Shown here one piece after another: positions 50,701-60,826 of a DNA stretch of 64,000 nt (the first letter of the stretch is position 1; each line of letters begins with the position of its first letter). Source of the stretch: Himantopus leucocephalus (Eukaryota; Chordata; Aves; Charadriiformes; Recurvirostridae); NCBI GenBank assembly GCA_003993805.1, contig RSEF01000014.1:2357941-2421940 (forward strand), in the 5' to 3' direction. The position numbers and the translations under genes were made by a program. The notes below the pieces were generated by a model. That model did not search any database, was not told the origin of the DNA, and was given only the letters and a program-made list of their open reading frames with translations.

Positions 50701-53700
50701 ACAACTAAAAGAGAACCTGCGTCTTGGTTCCTTGCCCAAATTCTTCACTTCTGGAGACTTAAGACAGCCCTTTCTCCCCACACAAAAAATGAATGTGTAA
50801 TTTAGTTAGGTTAAAAATAGCCTGCTCTCACCTTTTTGTTCTCCCACCACTCCCTTTCTCTGATGACTTGCTGATATGAGTCACATCTTTCAGAGACAAG
50901 GACTAGCAATACTTGCCATGTAAGACATTAACAGGCCACTAATTCTCCACAACTTTAGTTGCAGTTTACGCTTTATCTTGGCTCTCAGGAGATAATAAAT
51001 GACAGAGCCAGTACAAGATCTCTTCTTCCTCCCTCCCCTCCTTCATAGTTAAAAAAATAGATACAATATTACACAAATTGATCCATTAGGCTGCATTTTA
51101 AAATTCATGAGATATGTATGTTTGCACCATTTTGAAAGCATGCCCATTAAGCTGCTTTTAAGCAGAGAGCCTGTTCACCTTACAGAATCATTTAAAGATT
51201 GGGCAGTGGTATTTACTGGTACTCTAGTCCTACCAGTCCACTCTGTAGGTGCATATAGTCAATACAGAAATACAGTTCTGTTCTTCAGCTCATTTCCATG
51301 GGCATTTTAATTCAAATAAACAGACTCTACTCAAGCATAGAGATCTCAGTAATAATTAATCTAAGTATCTGAATAAATTACTAGGATTAAGAGAGTGTCC
51401 CCCAGTGGCACCATGTGTAATCTACTGTAAACTCTGAAGGCTATACAAGTATCTGCAGTTACCCAAAGTTATAACCAGCGACAAAAGGAAAGACCACCAG
51501 CAATACTTCCAAAGCAGCAGGAAATGGTTCTGCTATAAAATGCCATTCATTAGATCAAAGGCAGTTGTGCTAACTAAGTTTAGCCCATATGATTTTCAGA
51601 CCAAATAAAGAAAGGCAGCTCTACTTAGGTACGTACTTGACATTATCTAGGTATTTACCTGACACCAATGTCATACTTGTTCCTATTTCCACCTGCGTTC
51701 TTATAAATCTCTCCATCCCATAAACACTAAGAGTTTCGTCCTAACCACCCACGTATGCCAAATTACAAGACAGGAAGCCAAAGCCATGCAGAGGCCTGTC
51801 AAGCAGGAAGCCTGTGACAAAAGGAAAAAGGGAATCCAAGTATTTGCACTGTCAGCTACTGTTTAGTCCAGCACCTTAACTGTCTTTCCTTCAAGGCCCA
51901 CATATAGACTACTGCACTTAGGAGGGAGTAAACAAAATTAATCAGCATCGGGAAGTGTTTAGACTCTGTGCAGATTACCTTTTTCTAATTCCAACACTCT
52001 TTCTAGCAACGCATTCAAGGCTGTTTCTGTCTTCTGCCGATGGGCTGATGTCTCATTATGAAGCAAAGACTTTTCATCCTCAAGCTCAGCCACTTTACTT
52101 AGGAGCTGGCGTTCCAGGTCTCCAAGCCTCCGCTGAAGCATCTCTCGAAGGTCATTAGGCAGTGCTGCATATGACACGTTGGCTCGGAGTTGGTGCTTTA
52201 GGGAAAAAACGAGAAGGAAAAAAAATTGTAGCTTCTAAAACAGAAACTCTGAAATGCGAATATGCTCCTGATTCAAAGGGAGGAGAGCAAGATCACCAAG
52301 TCCTCCAGCAAGCACAAAAGAGGCATTGCTTTTTAGCACTTGTCATGTTCAGTGCTTTTATCAGCACTGTAGCTAAACAGGTCCTGAAACAAAGGGGCGC
52401 TTTTGTTAGAGGCTTCCAGTGTTTCATATGAAGGAGTTGTCATACATTTAAGTTCAATCAATGTAGGGAGCCAGGTCTGATGCACTTCCATTAGTATGGG
52501 TACATGTGGCACATTAATCAATTTTTGCTTTACTTACTGCAAATGACATTGCCAACCTATTTAAACAGAAAAACTGTTATTTCTTTTTAAATAAAAAAAG
52601 CTACTTCAAAAGCAAATTTACCAAACAAAAGTTTCCTCAGTTTTGATTTGCAGAGCAAGAAAGTCAGATTTCTTTAGATCAACTGTAAGTATTAACCAGC
52701 AAAAGTATTTTTATTTAAGCAGAAAGAAAACCAACCCAAACAACCAATACCCACATTCTCTCAAACAACACTGGTACCTTCAAGGATGCTAAGACACCAA
52801 CGGTTCCACCTACCTTCTTCTAGTGGAGTTTCTCTTCTACAACCCTAAACAAAGTGCCTCAAAAACACAGCAACAGTAATAAGAGAATGTTACACTACCA
52901 GATCACCGAAAATTGTTCTTGAAAAGCAGTCCAGAGTGTTTAGGCCTTGCAGAATAACCTTCAGGAAGTTACTCGCCATCCTCACATCACACTGTCTGGA
53001 GGACAGCAGGAGGACAGGCATGTAGCTCTCTGGGTGTGGAAAGCAAAACAACATCCAGCACAATTCCTGGGGGAATAGTCTCTATGAAGTATTTCCATGA
53101 GTGCCGCTCAGCCACGGGTACTGCCCAAAGGCTTGTGGAAATCACTTCTCAGTGGGCTTGGACCGAATCTCCTTTCTGTTCACAGGCATACAGAATCAGG
53201 TTCTTTTTATGCTATGTCAGGTCTAAATATATCATCTTATCTTCACAATCTGCCCAACACAATCTCCTCATTACCACCGGTCTGCTCATCACCATATGCC
53301 AAGCTCTATGTCAGCTTTATACCTCAAACCCCATGACATGGCATTCCCAGAAAGAGATTTGAACATATTAATACAGAAACTAAGCTGGTGACAAGCAGGA
53401 AAACCCTAATATCCCCCCTCGCAGTGGGAGAACACATTCACAGAGGAGCCCTTGAGGCTTTTTACCATTAAAGCACGCAGATAAGCGATCACGGAAACAA
53501 GACAAGCCGACCAAGCAACTCATTCCCAGGGCTCGGCCAGTTTGGACTGATCTCCATAAAGATCAGGCGCACCAGCTGTGCCCACCCAGCGGCCCAAAGC
53601 CGCTGTTTTACCTCCAGTCCTGCCCAGTCCCTGCGGGGGCGGGCAGGGAGGCCGCCCCGCCCCGCCCCGCGCCCCGGCCCTACCTCCAGGCTCTCCAGCC

Positions 53701-54136
53701 GGTCCTTCAGGGTCTGCATGGTGCGGCTCAGCTGGTCGATGACCTGCGCCGGGTCCCTCGGCAGGTCGCCCATAGTGTCCTTGCCCTTGCCCAGCTCCTT
53801 CTTCCAGGTCCCGGCGGCGGACTTGCCGTCGGCGCCCTCGCAGCGGCTCAGCTTGCCGGTGAGCTCCCGGATGGCCTCCCGCTGGCTCCCGATGGTCTCC
53901 TTCTGCTGCAGGACGGTCTCCCGCAGCTGCAGCACCGTGGCTTTCAGCTCCTCCTCGGGGGGCAGCGCGCCGCCCTGCATGGGCACCGGGGGCAGCGGGC
54001 AGCCCGCGCCGGCGGCGTCCAGCGGCAGCGAGGTGCACACGAAGCGGCTCCCCGGCGGGCTCTCCTGGTCCCCCGCCGCCGACCCCCGGCCGCCCGCGGC
54101 GACGGCGAGCAGGAGCCCGGCGACCACGGGCAACAT
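44518..54136 (-). CDS. NPTX2: Neuronal pentraxin-2 (Narp), five coding exons, whole spliced CDS
   Basis: Spliced CDS of 1323 bp: complement(join(44518..44745, 46663..46842, 48274..48518, 51979..52195, 53684..54136)), encoding 440 residues. Seen in the sequence: a hydrophobic signal peptide (about residues 1-21), N-terminal cysteines C34, C46 and C99, heptad-like coiled-coil segments (about 60-100 and 140-223), and a pentraxin domain (about 230-435). That domain has cysteines C262 and C322, the HxCxTW signature at 320-325, and the calcium-site stretch E364-Q365-D366 with D373 and Q376. N-glycosylation sequons lie at N157, N198 and N402. Known of the family: NPTX2 is a secreted, activity-induced synaptic protein that forms disulfide-linked multimers with NPTX1/NPTXR and clusters AMPA receptors at excitatory synapses. 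The exon 5 C-terminus (TCEERLLDL) and the linker sequence distinguish it from NPTX1. The start was chosen because MLPVVAGLLLAVAAG gives a signal peptide aligned with NPTX2; the frame stays open upstream but without homology. Confidence 0.97.
44746..46662 (-). other. NPTX2: NPTX2 intron 4 (phase 0)
   Basis: 1917 bp from the donor GTGAGT to an acceptor ending GCCTAAAG. It contains a run of 11 C on the plus strand at 45749-45759. I see no other feature in it. Confidence 0.9.
46663..46842 (-). CDS. NPTX2: NPTX2 coding exon 4 (pentraxin signature; residues 306-365)
   Basis: 180 bp, exactly 60 codons, phase 0 at both ends. It encodes VAQLPLFISDGKWHHICITW, which includes the pentraxin family signature HxCxTW with C322 (the partner of C262), followed by DGMWEAFQDGEKLGTGENLA and ending at GVLILGQEQ. 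The GQEQ carries calcium-ligand residues that continue as DTVGGRFD across the intron. The donor is GTGAGT. Confidence 0.97.
46843..48273 (-). other. NPTX2: NPTX2 intron 3 (phase 0)
   Basis: 1431 bp from the donor GTGAGA to an acceptor ending TTTTGTAG. The interior is AT-rich and no other feature was recognised in it. Confidence 0.9.
48274..48518 (-). CDS. NPTX2: NPTX2 coding exon 3 (start of pentraxin domain; residues 224-305)
   Basis: 245 bp, entering in phase 1 (GC completes glycine 224) and ending in phase 0 at NDK followed by the donor GTGAGA. It encodes NSAFKSPDEFKVSLPLRTNY, then the first beta strands of the pentraxin fold, including LPELYAFTVCLWLRSS with C262, the first half of the conserved domain disulfide, and VPGQANEIVLIEWGNNP. 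This is almost unchanged from mammals. Confidence 0.97.
48519..51978 (-). other. NPTX2: NPTX2 intron 2 (phase 1)
   Basis: 3460 bp from the donor GTAATC to an acceptor ending TTCTAG, and the longest intron of the gene. It is AT-rich with many in-frame stops in all frames. I see no recognisable transposon or extra exon. Confidence 0.9.
51979..52195 (-). CDS. NPTX2: NPTX2 coding exon 2 (central coiled coil; residues 152-224)
   Basis: 217 bp, entering in phase 0 with HQLRANVS and leaving in phase 1 inside glycine 224 (ELEKG). It encodes the second coiled-coil segment with the motifs LERQLLSKVAELEDEKS and HNETSAHRQKTE, nearly identical to mammalian NPTX2, and two N-glycosylation sequons (N157 and N198). 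The donor GTAATC lacks the usual G at +5, but the exon end AAAAAG and the frame across the junction support it. Confidence 0.96.
52196..53683 (-). other. NPTX2: NPTX2 intron 1 (phase 0)
   Basis: 1488 bp between the donor GTAGGG and an acceptor ending CTAAAG behind a pyrimidine-rich tract. The first 60 bp are GC-rich and continue the CpG island; the rest is AT-rich. I see no repeat or additional exon in it. Confidence 0.9.
53684..54136 (-). CDS. NPTX2: NPTX2 coding exon 1 (signal peptide, N-terminal coiled coil; residues 1-151)
   Basis: 453 bp, ending in phase 0 at ...LKDRLESLE followed by the donor GTAGGG. It encodes the signal peptide, the conserved RFVCTSLP motif, the LRETVLQQKETI heptad segment, the REAIRELTGKL segment and the KDTMGDLPRDP motif, all typical of NPTX2. 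The stretch at residues 101-118 is several residues longer than the human equivalent and rich in K, G and A. The exon is very GC-rich and lies inside the CpG island. Confidence 0.96.
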
Positions 54137-54172
54137 TCCGGCCGGTGAGCGGGGCGACGGCGCTGAGGGGAC

Positions 54173-54203
54173 GGGGGGGNGGGGGGGGGGGGGGGGGGGG
54201 GGG
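54173..54203. repeat. Poly-G/poly-C homopolymer with one N in NPTX2 5' UTR
   Basis: A run of G on the plus strand (C in the transcript) of about 30 bases with an N at 54180, some 37 bp upstream of the ATG. The length is probably not reliable and the N suggests an unresolved base or a contig join. It lies in the predicted 5' UTR, so the CDS is not affected. Confidence 0.85.
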
Positions 54204-54303
54204 AAGGGGGGCGAGCCGGCCGCCGCGCTGACAGGAGGCCGGTCCCGCCGCGCCGTCCCGCCACACTCCTCGCGCCGCTCCCGCCTTCGCCGCCGGCCCG
54301 GGC

Positions 54304-54310
54304 TTTTATA
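54304..54310 (-). promoter_or_regulatory. TATA box of NPTX2 (TATAAAA)
   Basis: TATAAAA reads on the minus strand from 54310 to 54304, flanked by GC-rich sequence. It lies about 170 bp upstream of the ATG, which predicts a transcription start near 54275-54282 and a 5' UTR of about 140-145 nt. A TATA box in this position fits an inducible gene. GC boxes (GGGCGG-type) surround it. Confidence 0.65.
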
Positions 54311-57300
54311 GGCAGGGCGGGCGCGTGGCGGGGGGGGGGCGGCTGGCGCCGCGCGCGCTGGTTGGCTGCAGGCGGCGGTGACGCGGCGCGGTCCCGGGGC
54401 GGGCGGCGGCCCGGGGGGGGGCTCGGGGCCGGGCGGGCGCTCGGGGCAGCCTCGGCCGCGGTGGGGCGGGGGGTCGGGGCCGCGCCCGTCGGGTCCTGCG
54501 AGCCGCCAGGGACGGGGCTGCACAGCCGGCGCGGGCGGCCCGTGCCGCGGGGCACAGTGGGAACCTCTCCGGCCCCGCCGCCCCAGCCCCGCCGCGCTCC
54601 AGCTGGCCCGTGTGCCTCTCGGGGGGGCGGCCCGGCCCGGGATCGCCGCCCCCCTCCGCCGGCGGCGGTGGGAGCCGGGGGTGCCGCCGCCCCCGCCCCG
54701 GGGCAGGGTTGGGTGCCGGACCGGGGCGCGCACCCGCGGTGGAGCGCGCAGGGCCGTCCGAAGAAGGAGCTTCGGGAATCTTTGTGGAGCGCCGCAGGGC
54801 CGCTGCGGGGGCGTAAAACCGCGCGGGTTTCGCTGTGTGGCTCACGGTATCCGGTGCGCTTAGTGCTGATCACAGTTACTTTGAGTTTATAATCCGTGAA
54901 GGCTTGTGTATTTGTCCAAGTGCCTTACAAACATGAGCGGAACAGTTCTTGCAAACTTGTTAGGGCTGTGCAATGAGAACTCTTCCCGCTGCTGGGAAGA
55001 TGGAGAAACAATTCCCTGAGGCATCAGCAGGGGCTGCTCGCGGGGCCGCTCGCGGGGGCTCCACAACCTCTGCGTAGAACGTCAGATTTTTAGAAAGTTT
55101 ATATATGGACATTAAAGACATTTTACCGTAGGGTGAGTAGCTCTTACTATAAAATACATAACTTTTTAAATAATAATGAATAAAAATAAGGAATAAAGAA
55201 TACGTAATTGAAAAGATTTTTAGCCTTTTTTCAGTCAACACGTGAATGGCTTTGTTACAGAATGAGCAGGCGAGTTTCAGGCGTGTGTATCGCAGTGACA
55301 GCTAAATCTGACTGTCTCGTGAAGTCCCGCCATGTCCCGTTTGAAAGTCACGTAGTCAAAGCCGGCTGCAGACGCCGTTAACCCACACGAGATGCGGCTC
55401 ATACTGCTCGTTCAGGGGAGAGAACACAGAGGACAGAGTTCAATAAGCAACCAGAAGCTCCGAGTTCTGTCTGAACTCCTGTTGTGTGGAAACGGGGTCT
55501 CAAGAGAGGGCACTGCTTCCAGGCTGCATGGAAAAGCAGGACCTCTTCAGGTACTGGGGCGCAGACTAATTCCTGGCCCCACGTCCAGCTCCTGTTGAAA
55601 TCAACGGGGTACCACTGCTTAACCGTTTTGCTGATCCAGATTCTGGATGCTGCAATGAGGAGGACCACGCAAGTCCACCAGGAACATCTCGTCTGTCCAC
55701 ACGGTGTCTTTCCAGGCTACAGAAGTTCAAGAAATACTAAAGCCTATATGCAAAATTTTTGCTCTACGTGTAAGATTATTCAGTCACATCTGTATCACAT
55801 TGTGGCTCATTTCTCCTGAACGTCATGTGAAGCAGTATGAAAAAACTTAATAAAATAATTGTAAAATGCTGGTTTTGCCTGTCCTTATGGCCTGTCACCC
55901 TACTGTAGGACAACAGCAGCCTGTTGCTTATACAGCTCGATTCCATCCTCTATAATACGAATTGTGATGGTACCCTGTGAAAATAACCTCACATGACTTA
56001 AAAATAAACTTCAAAATTCTGATGACGATTTTAAAACCCACTTCACAATTCAGAGCTGTTCCCAAACACGTTTCGACTCAATGCATGACAGTGATGAAGG
56101 CATTGCTGCTTTTAAATTCAAGCCATGTATAGCTTGAAGGTTTTGCTTAATTATAGATAGACTTTGTCATAATCTCTTATTCAGGCAAGCTGAGAAGTAT
56201 TGCAGCAGCAAGCAATAAACATCTGACTTCCAAAGTTCTGTAAGGTATATGGTGGTAAATTGCTCATGACAACAGAAGTATTGTCCTTTATTACTACGCT
56301 GTGTCTTTTTGACAGGGGAGGTCAGTAAAACAGGAAAGAATCCCAACAAAGCCACTCAGAAATGTCCATTACTGCACAATGGGACATAAGTGTGGCGGAA
56401 GGGTGGACAGATGTGGAGAAAGGCAGGTATTACCTATCGCCCTTCTTAACATCCTCAGTATTTTTCTATGGTACTTCAGTGCTTTCAAAAAAAAAAACCC
56501 CAACCACCACAAATTACCCCACTTTACCCCACTTCCAGATTCTGAGATCTAAATTTAATGCTTGTAATAATGTATTGAAACACTGCTCGTCACCGTAGCC
56601 AGTGCTGTTCCATGTTGTAGCCCATATCAATCTTCATTTTGAGTGACTAACATGCAGCAGTACATTATCATAAATCGTTAAAAAATTGAGAAAGTCTATC
56701 ATTTTTACACCAATATATTGCATGTTAAGGCATAAGCAAACTTGATAACTTGAGATGTTTAAAAAAACAGTTGCAAGCAGGGATTTTTTTCCTTCGGGCC
56801 AAGACGAACAGTTTACAGGCACGGTGATGACATTTCACCGCAGCACAGAAGCTGGTTGGGGTAGAGGGGGAAGCACCGCAAGCGTAGATAACTTACGATT
56901 GCATTTGAGAGGTTTTAAAAACTTCCTGGCTCTGTGGCTGTCAGGCAGCCTGGCACCTCTGCAGCCCACAGAATGGATTTTTAATTTTTAATTTAACTTT
57001 GACAGTTTCTACTGCCTTCAAAAGGGCTTTATTCTCTTTGGAAACAGCATTTGCATGCTAGCTACTATCTGTCTTTATCTTTGATGCACAACTGTAATAT
57101 CTAATACTGGAACTTCAATATGTATGTAAAATGGAGTTGGATTCGCAATAATACAAAGTTTTTGTGTTTAGGATGAAGGTCTGGAACGCAGGAGATCTGA
57201 CATAAAACTTTGCTAACACACTTCTGTCTGGCCACTCTCACTAAAACAATCTTGCAAAAACTTTTAAACAAATTCGGAGACATTTTTAAAGTGTAGTTTA

Positions 57301-59715
57301 AGCACATGAAAGTGTACAAGTGACTTTAGATGAAAGATCGACCTCGACCTACAGATCCAGGTTTAGAACCTTTTTATAGGTGACTTAGAAATCCAGGTCT
57401 TACTGTAACGGAAGTTAAGCATTTAACTGCCTAGTGCCTATTTTCAAAAGTGCTAACTGTCCAACTTTGTCAGTAAGTACCTAAATTTTACAGCCTGGCC
57501 CTAAGGACATTTGAAAAAAATTATCTTCAATTTCTCTACGCCGCCTTTCTCTGTTTATAAAATGAACATACTGTTCCCTTTCTTCTCTAGCCTTTCTCAG
57601 ATGATAAACTCTCACCAGGCAGAAATGGTCTGTTCCTGTATGCCTCTGCATCCCCATGCCTATTAGTTGTATCAGAGTACTGTTTATATTAGCTAAGTTA
57701 TACGAGTTGATTTAACCCATTTGCTTCTAAGAAAATGGTACTTGGGCTGCCATTTACAACTCCCAGAAGCTGAAAAAAGTAATACTTTGAGTAATTCCTT
57801 AAGAATGTATCACTTTGTCAAAAAAGACCAATTTCACTTGTATCATAACAAGTCCAGCAAAAGTGTAGAACTATTCACCAGCAATGACGCCTGAAATTGT
57901 GAAGAAGTGTCCTTCTTAGCATGTTTGCTGAAGGAATCAGGTATGAACAAACTCTTTACTTAATCTTTAATATCTGCTTCCGACTGCACAAAAGTCTCCT
58001 GGCTACCGATTAGAGATGAGCCTCCCAACTGAACTCCCAACATTTTTAAGCATGTTTCAAGAAACTTGGTATCTGGGAAGCACTGGTATCAGGAAATTCA
58101 GGGGGGAAGCGACACGATGAACCAGGTACAGGAAATGAAATAGGAAACTCGGGTTTTGCTACAGAAGTTGAAAGTCACAGCATCCAGGGGTATTGCAGCA
58201 TGAGGATTTTGCTCAATGTACTTCAGATGTTCTTAATATTCCCATCTTATATAGCTTTTATGGATAAAATACAGATAGAATATTAGAAGAGACCAATCGT
58301 TAAGAGACATACTCCCTTTTTCTTTCCATATCCTAGGCTGTTCTATGAAAATCATAAATGAAAAATGTATTCCCTTTTAAGTCAACAGGATTTGTGCCAT
58401 TGATCAGAATAAATTCAGGATTTCTCTAGATCATCTAAATGATACATTACTTTTCTGAGAATCGTTAATTAGGATGATCTTCCTTCTAGCAGAGGGAAAA
58501 CAGAACTTAACTGTAGAGGTACTCACTGTAAAAACTAACTTTGCCAGAGAGATTCACTGCAGGAACTTTTAAAGACCATCAGGTGCTTAAAAGAGAAGTT
58601 ACAGCCTCCAGCGTTCCCACATGCTGCTGGTGACTGAAGGACAGGTATAGGAGACTTTTCCGGGAACACACACGAGCTGCCTGTCGCCCTGACAGTGATC
58701 ACCAACCAGAGAAACAGCGGGTCAGCCTCTGCAGGACCTGTTATCTTCCTGGTACCCTACAGACATTTAGCCCAAAATGCCAGGCTTAGAAATACATTTG
58801 AAAGTGAAATGGGTTAGTTGCACGGAGAACAAACCCTGAGACCTTCACCTTTATTACTCAGTTCTTATTAATGCCTACCTCCCTGAAGTTGAAAGAATTC
58901 TGCCCAATTCCAAAGGCAATTCAAAACACAGAATTTGGCTACAGATATGCAAAATACATATCAATATATTTTAAAGTCTGTGTATGTATAAAATAAATTG
59001 CAATGCATCAAATGCTTTTACATGTTCAGAACTGGGTATCTATTGCTCAAGTTTCTTTTCAAAACTCTTAGTCCACTTAGATTTGGTGGGTTTGGAAAAT
59101 AAGATGCTACTGTGAAAAGACCTAATATTGCACTTCTTTCTGTAGCAAGTGAGATGCATCTCCTCTCTGCTAACTCCATTAGCACCACTGCCCGCGTGGA
59201 CTCGGCTTCCAGTGCAGCAGCGCTGACACAGTTATTAAACTCCATTGCAGGTGTCTCAGCGCTTTGCACGGGAGCAGGATAAATTACCTCCTGCTACATC
59301 CCCAAAGACTGCCATATGGATAATTATTACAGTCCACACGTGGGCCTGCCTAGGTGGGCTGCTAGAGTCCATGAGCTCATGGGAGCCCTTAGAAACCCTT
59401 TACTCCTACAAGCCTTAAAGTCCAGCAGCGGGTGAATAGTTTCCCTGTTGCCGGCCGGGAAATTGTGTCCTTTGACCAGATGGTTCACTGTCATTATAGT
59501 ATTGGGAAGTTCTGTTTTCTTTCTGTGATACAGCTACATAACCACAAATACACATTTGTATCAGTCATGTGTATTGCTGCATGCGTGCACTAGATGCACG
59601 CACACGCTCACATATATATGTTAAATTAAATATATTTTTGAAGTCACCATGCCAGAAACACACACTTGGATTTAGAGCTAGAATTCACAGAATAGAATGT
59701 AATGTACCTGCCTTG

Positions 59716-59740
59716 GGACAAAGAAAGAAAGAAAGAAAAG
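59716..59740. repeat. (AAAG)n microsatellite
   Basis: Four consecutive GAAA-type units (AAAGAAAGAAAGAAAGAAAA). Confidence 0.8.
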
Positions 59741-60785
59741 AATACGTGAGAGATTAGAAATCCAGGACAAAAGGCAGAACAACTTTCAGTGCCTTTCCAT
59801 TAGAGAACATGACTATAGAAGAAGCTCAGTCTTTCATGTCGGTGAGTTCATTTTTCAATTCTGTCAGAAGTGGAGTGATAACCTTGAGTTCTCCCTGCAG
59901 GGACTTCCCTCCCCCTTTCACTATTTCCGTGTCTCATTCTGTGGCTGACAATTAGAAATGCTATTGTGTCTTGACCCATACGACACGCGAAATGCCAAAG
60001 CACCTGGTGTTCCGAGATGATGTTAAGTCACCTCAATAGGTTTCATCTCAAGTTCTAATGAGTGTGACAAAGTAACGATCCATGGAGAGGCTCCACAGAG
60101 ATCTGGTAGGCCAAGAAAAAAAAAGTCATTGTCTGTGGAGATAGTTTTTGCAAGAAACTAGAATGCGCACAGATGGAAGAAGATTGACACAAGAAAATGA
60201 CAAAATGAAGGGTTATGCAATTTTAGCTCAGGATTCTGCACCAAGTACGTTTCAGACAAAACACCTGGGGCCACGCTGTAGATTTGACAGCGAATCTGGA
60301 GATCAGTTTATTTACACCGGCAGTTAGATTGTGAAGTATTTTGGCTTTACTGTAATCAGTCGCAGCTCCACTATTGACCTGCGCGGGGTATTTCATCCCC
60401 TGGCTCTGGTATAAGGTTATTTGCACGAAGAGGTACTTGTGTGGGAGAAGAGTTAACCAGCCCAAATCTTTTCAGGTTATACTTGTCAAAAATGCATTTA
60501 CTTGTCATTGCACTAACTCTGTTTGGCCAGGCTGCAATCATATTTTCAGAGGGGTAGATTTAAATAAACTTTGATTAAATAAAGGATTAAATACAATTTG
60601 ATTTTAATGCCCCTAACAGATTTACCTTACCCTTCCTGCCACTCGCCCAGTTCCAGTTTGATTTAACCTGTTATCTTTTCATCATTTAAGATGACAAGAT
60701 CTTTGGGGAAGTGGTTGTCCATTTTCTGTACATTTTACAGTACCCAGCTAACTCCCCACTAACATCAAATACAAACACTCAGTAT

Positions 60786-60826
60786 TGTAATGAATGTAAA
60801 TGTAATGAATGTAATGAATGTAAATC
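60786..60826. repeat. (GTAATGAAT)n minisatellite
   Basis: Imperfect tandem copies of TGTAATGAATGTAA, with about four GTAATGAAT or GTAAAT units. Confidence 0.8.

Larger units (their letters stand above)
53630..54830. promoter_or_regulatory. CpG island covering NPTX2 promoter and exon 1
   Basis: This roughly 1.2-kb stretch is extremely GC-rich with dense CpG dinucleotides, in sharp contrast to the AT-rich DNA on both sides (the transitions are visible near 53.63 and 54.83 kb). It spans exon 1, the 5' UTR, the TATA box and about 0.5 kb upstream with several GC boxes and a TGACG half-site at 54379-54383. Known: the human NPTX2 promoter also lies in a CpG island that is methylated in several cancers. 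Confidence 0.85.

Noticed and set aside
44518..54136. Assignment to NPTX1 instead of NPTX2
   Set aside because: The MPMQGG-like N-terminal region, the HQLRANVS linker, the DEKSLLHNETS motif and the ERLLDL C-terminus are NPTX2-specific; NPTX1 differs at all of these.
53489..54733. Single 414-codon minus-strand frame, and 248- and 309-codon frames in overlapping registers
   Set aside because: The 414-codon frame is NPTX2 exon 1 read through the promoter on one side and the intron on the other. The other frames are shadows in GC-rich DNA where stops are rare.
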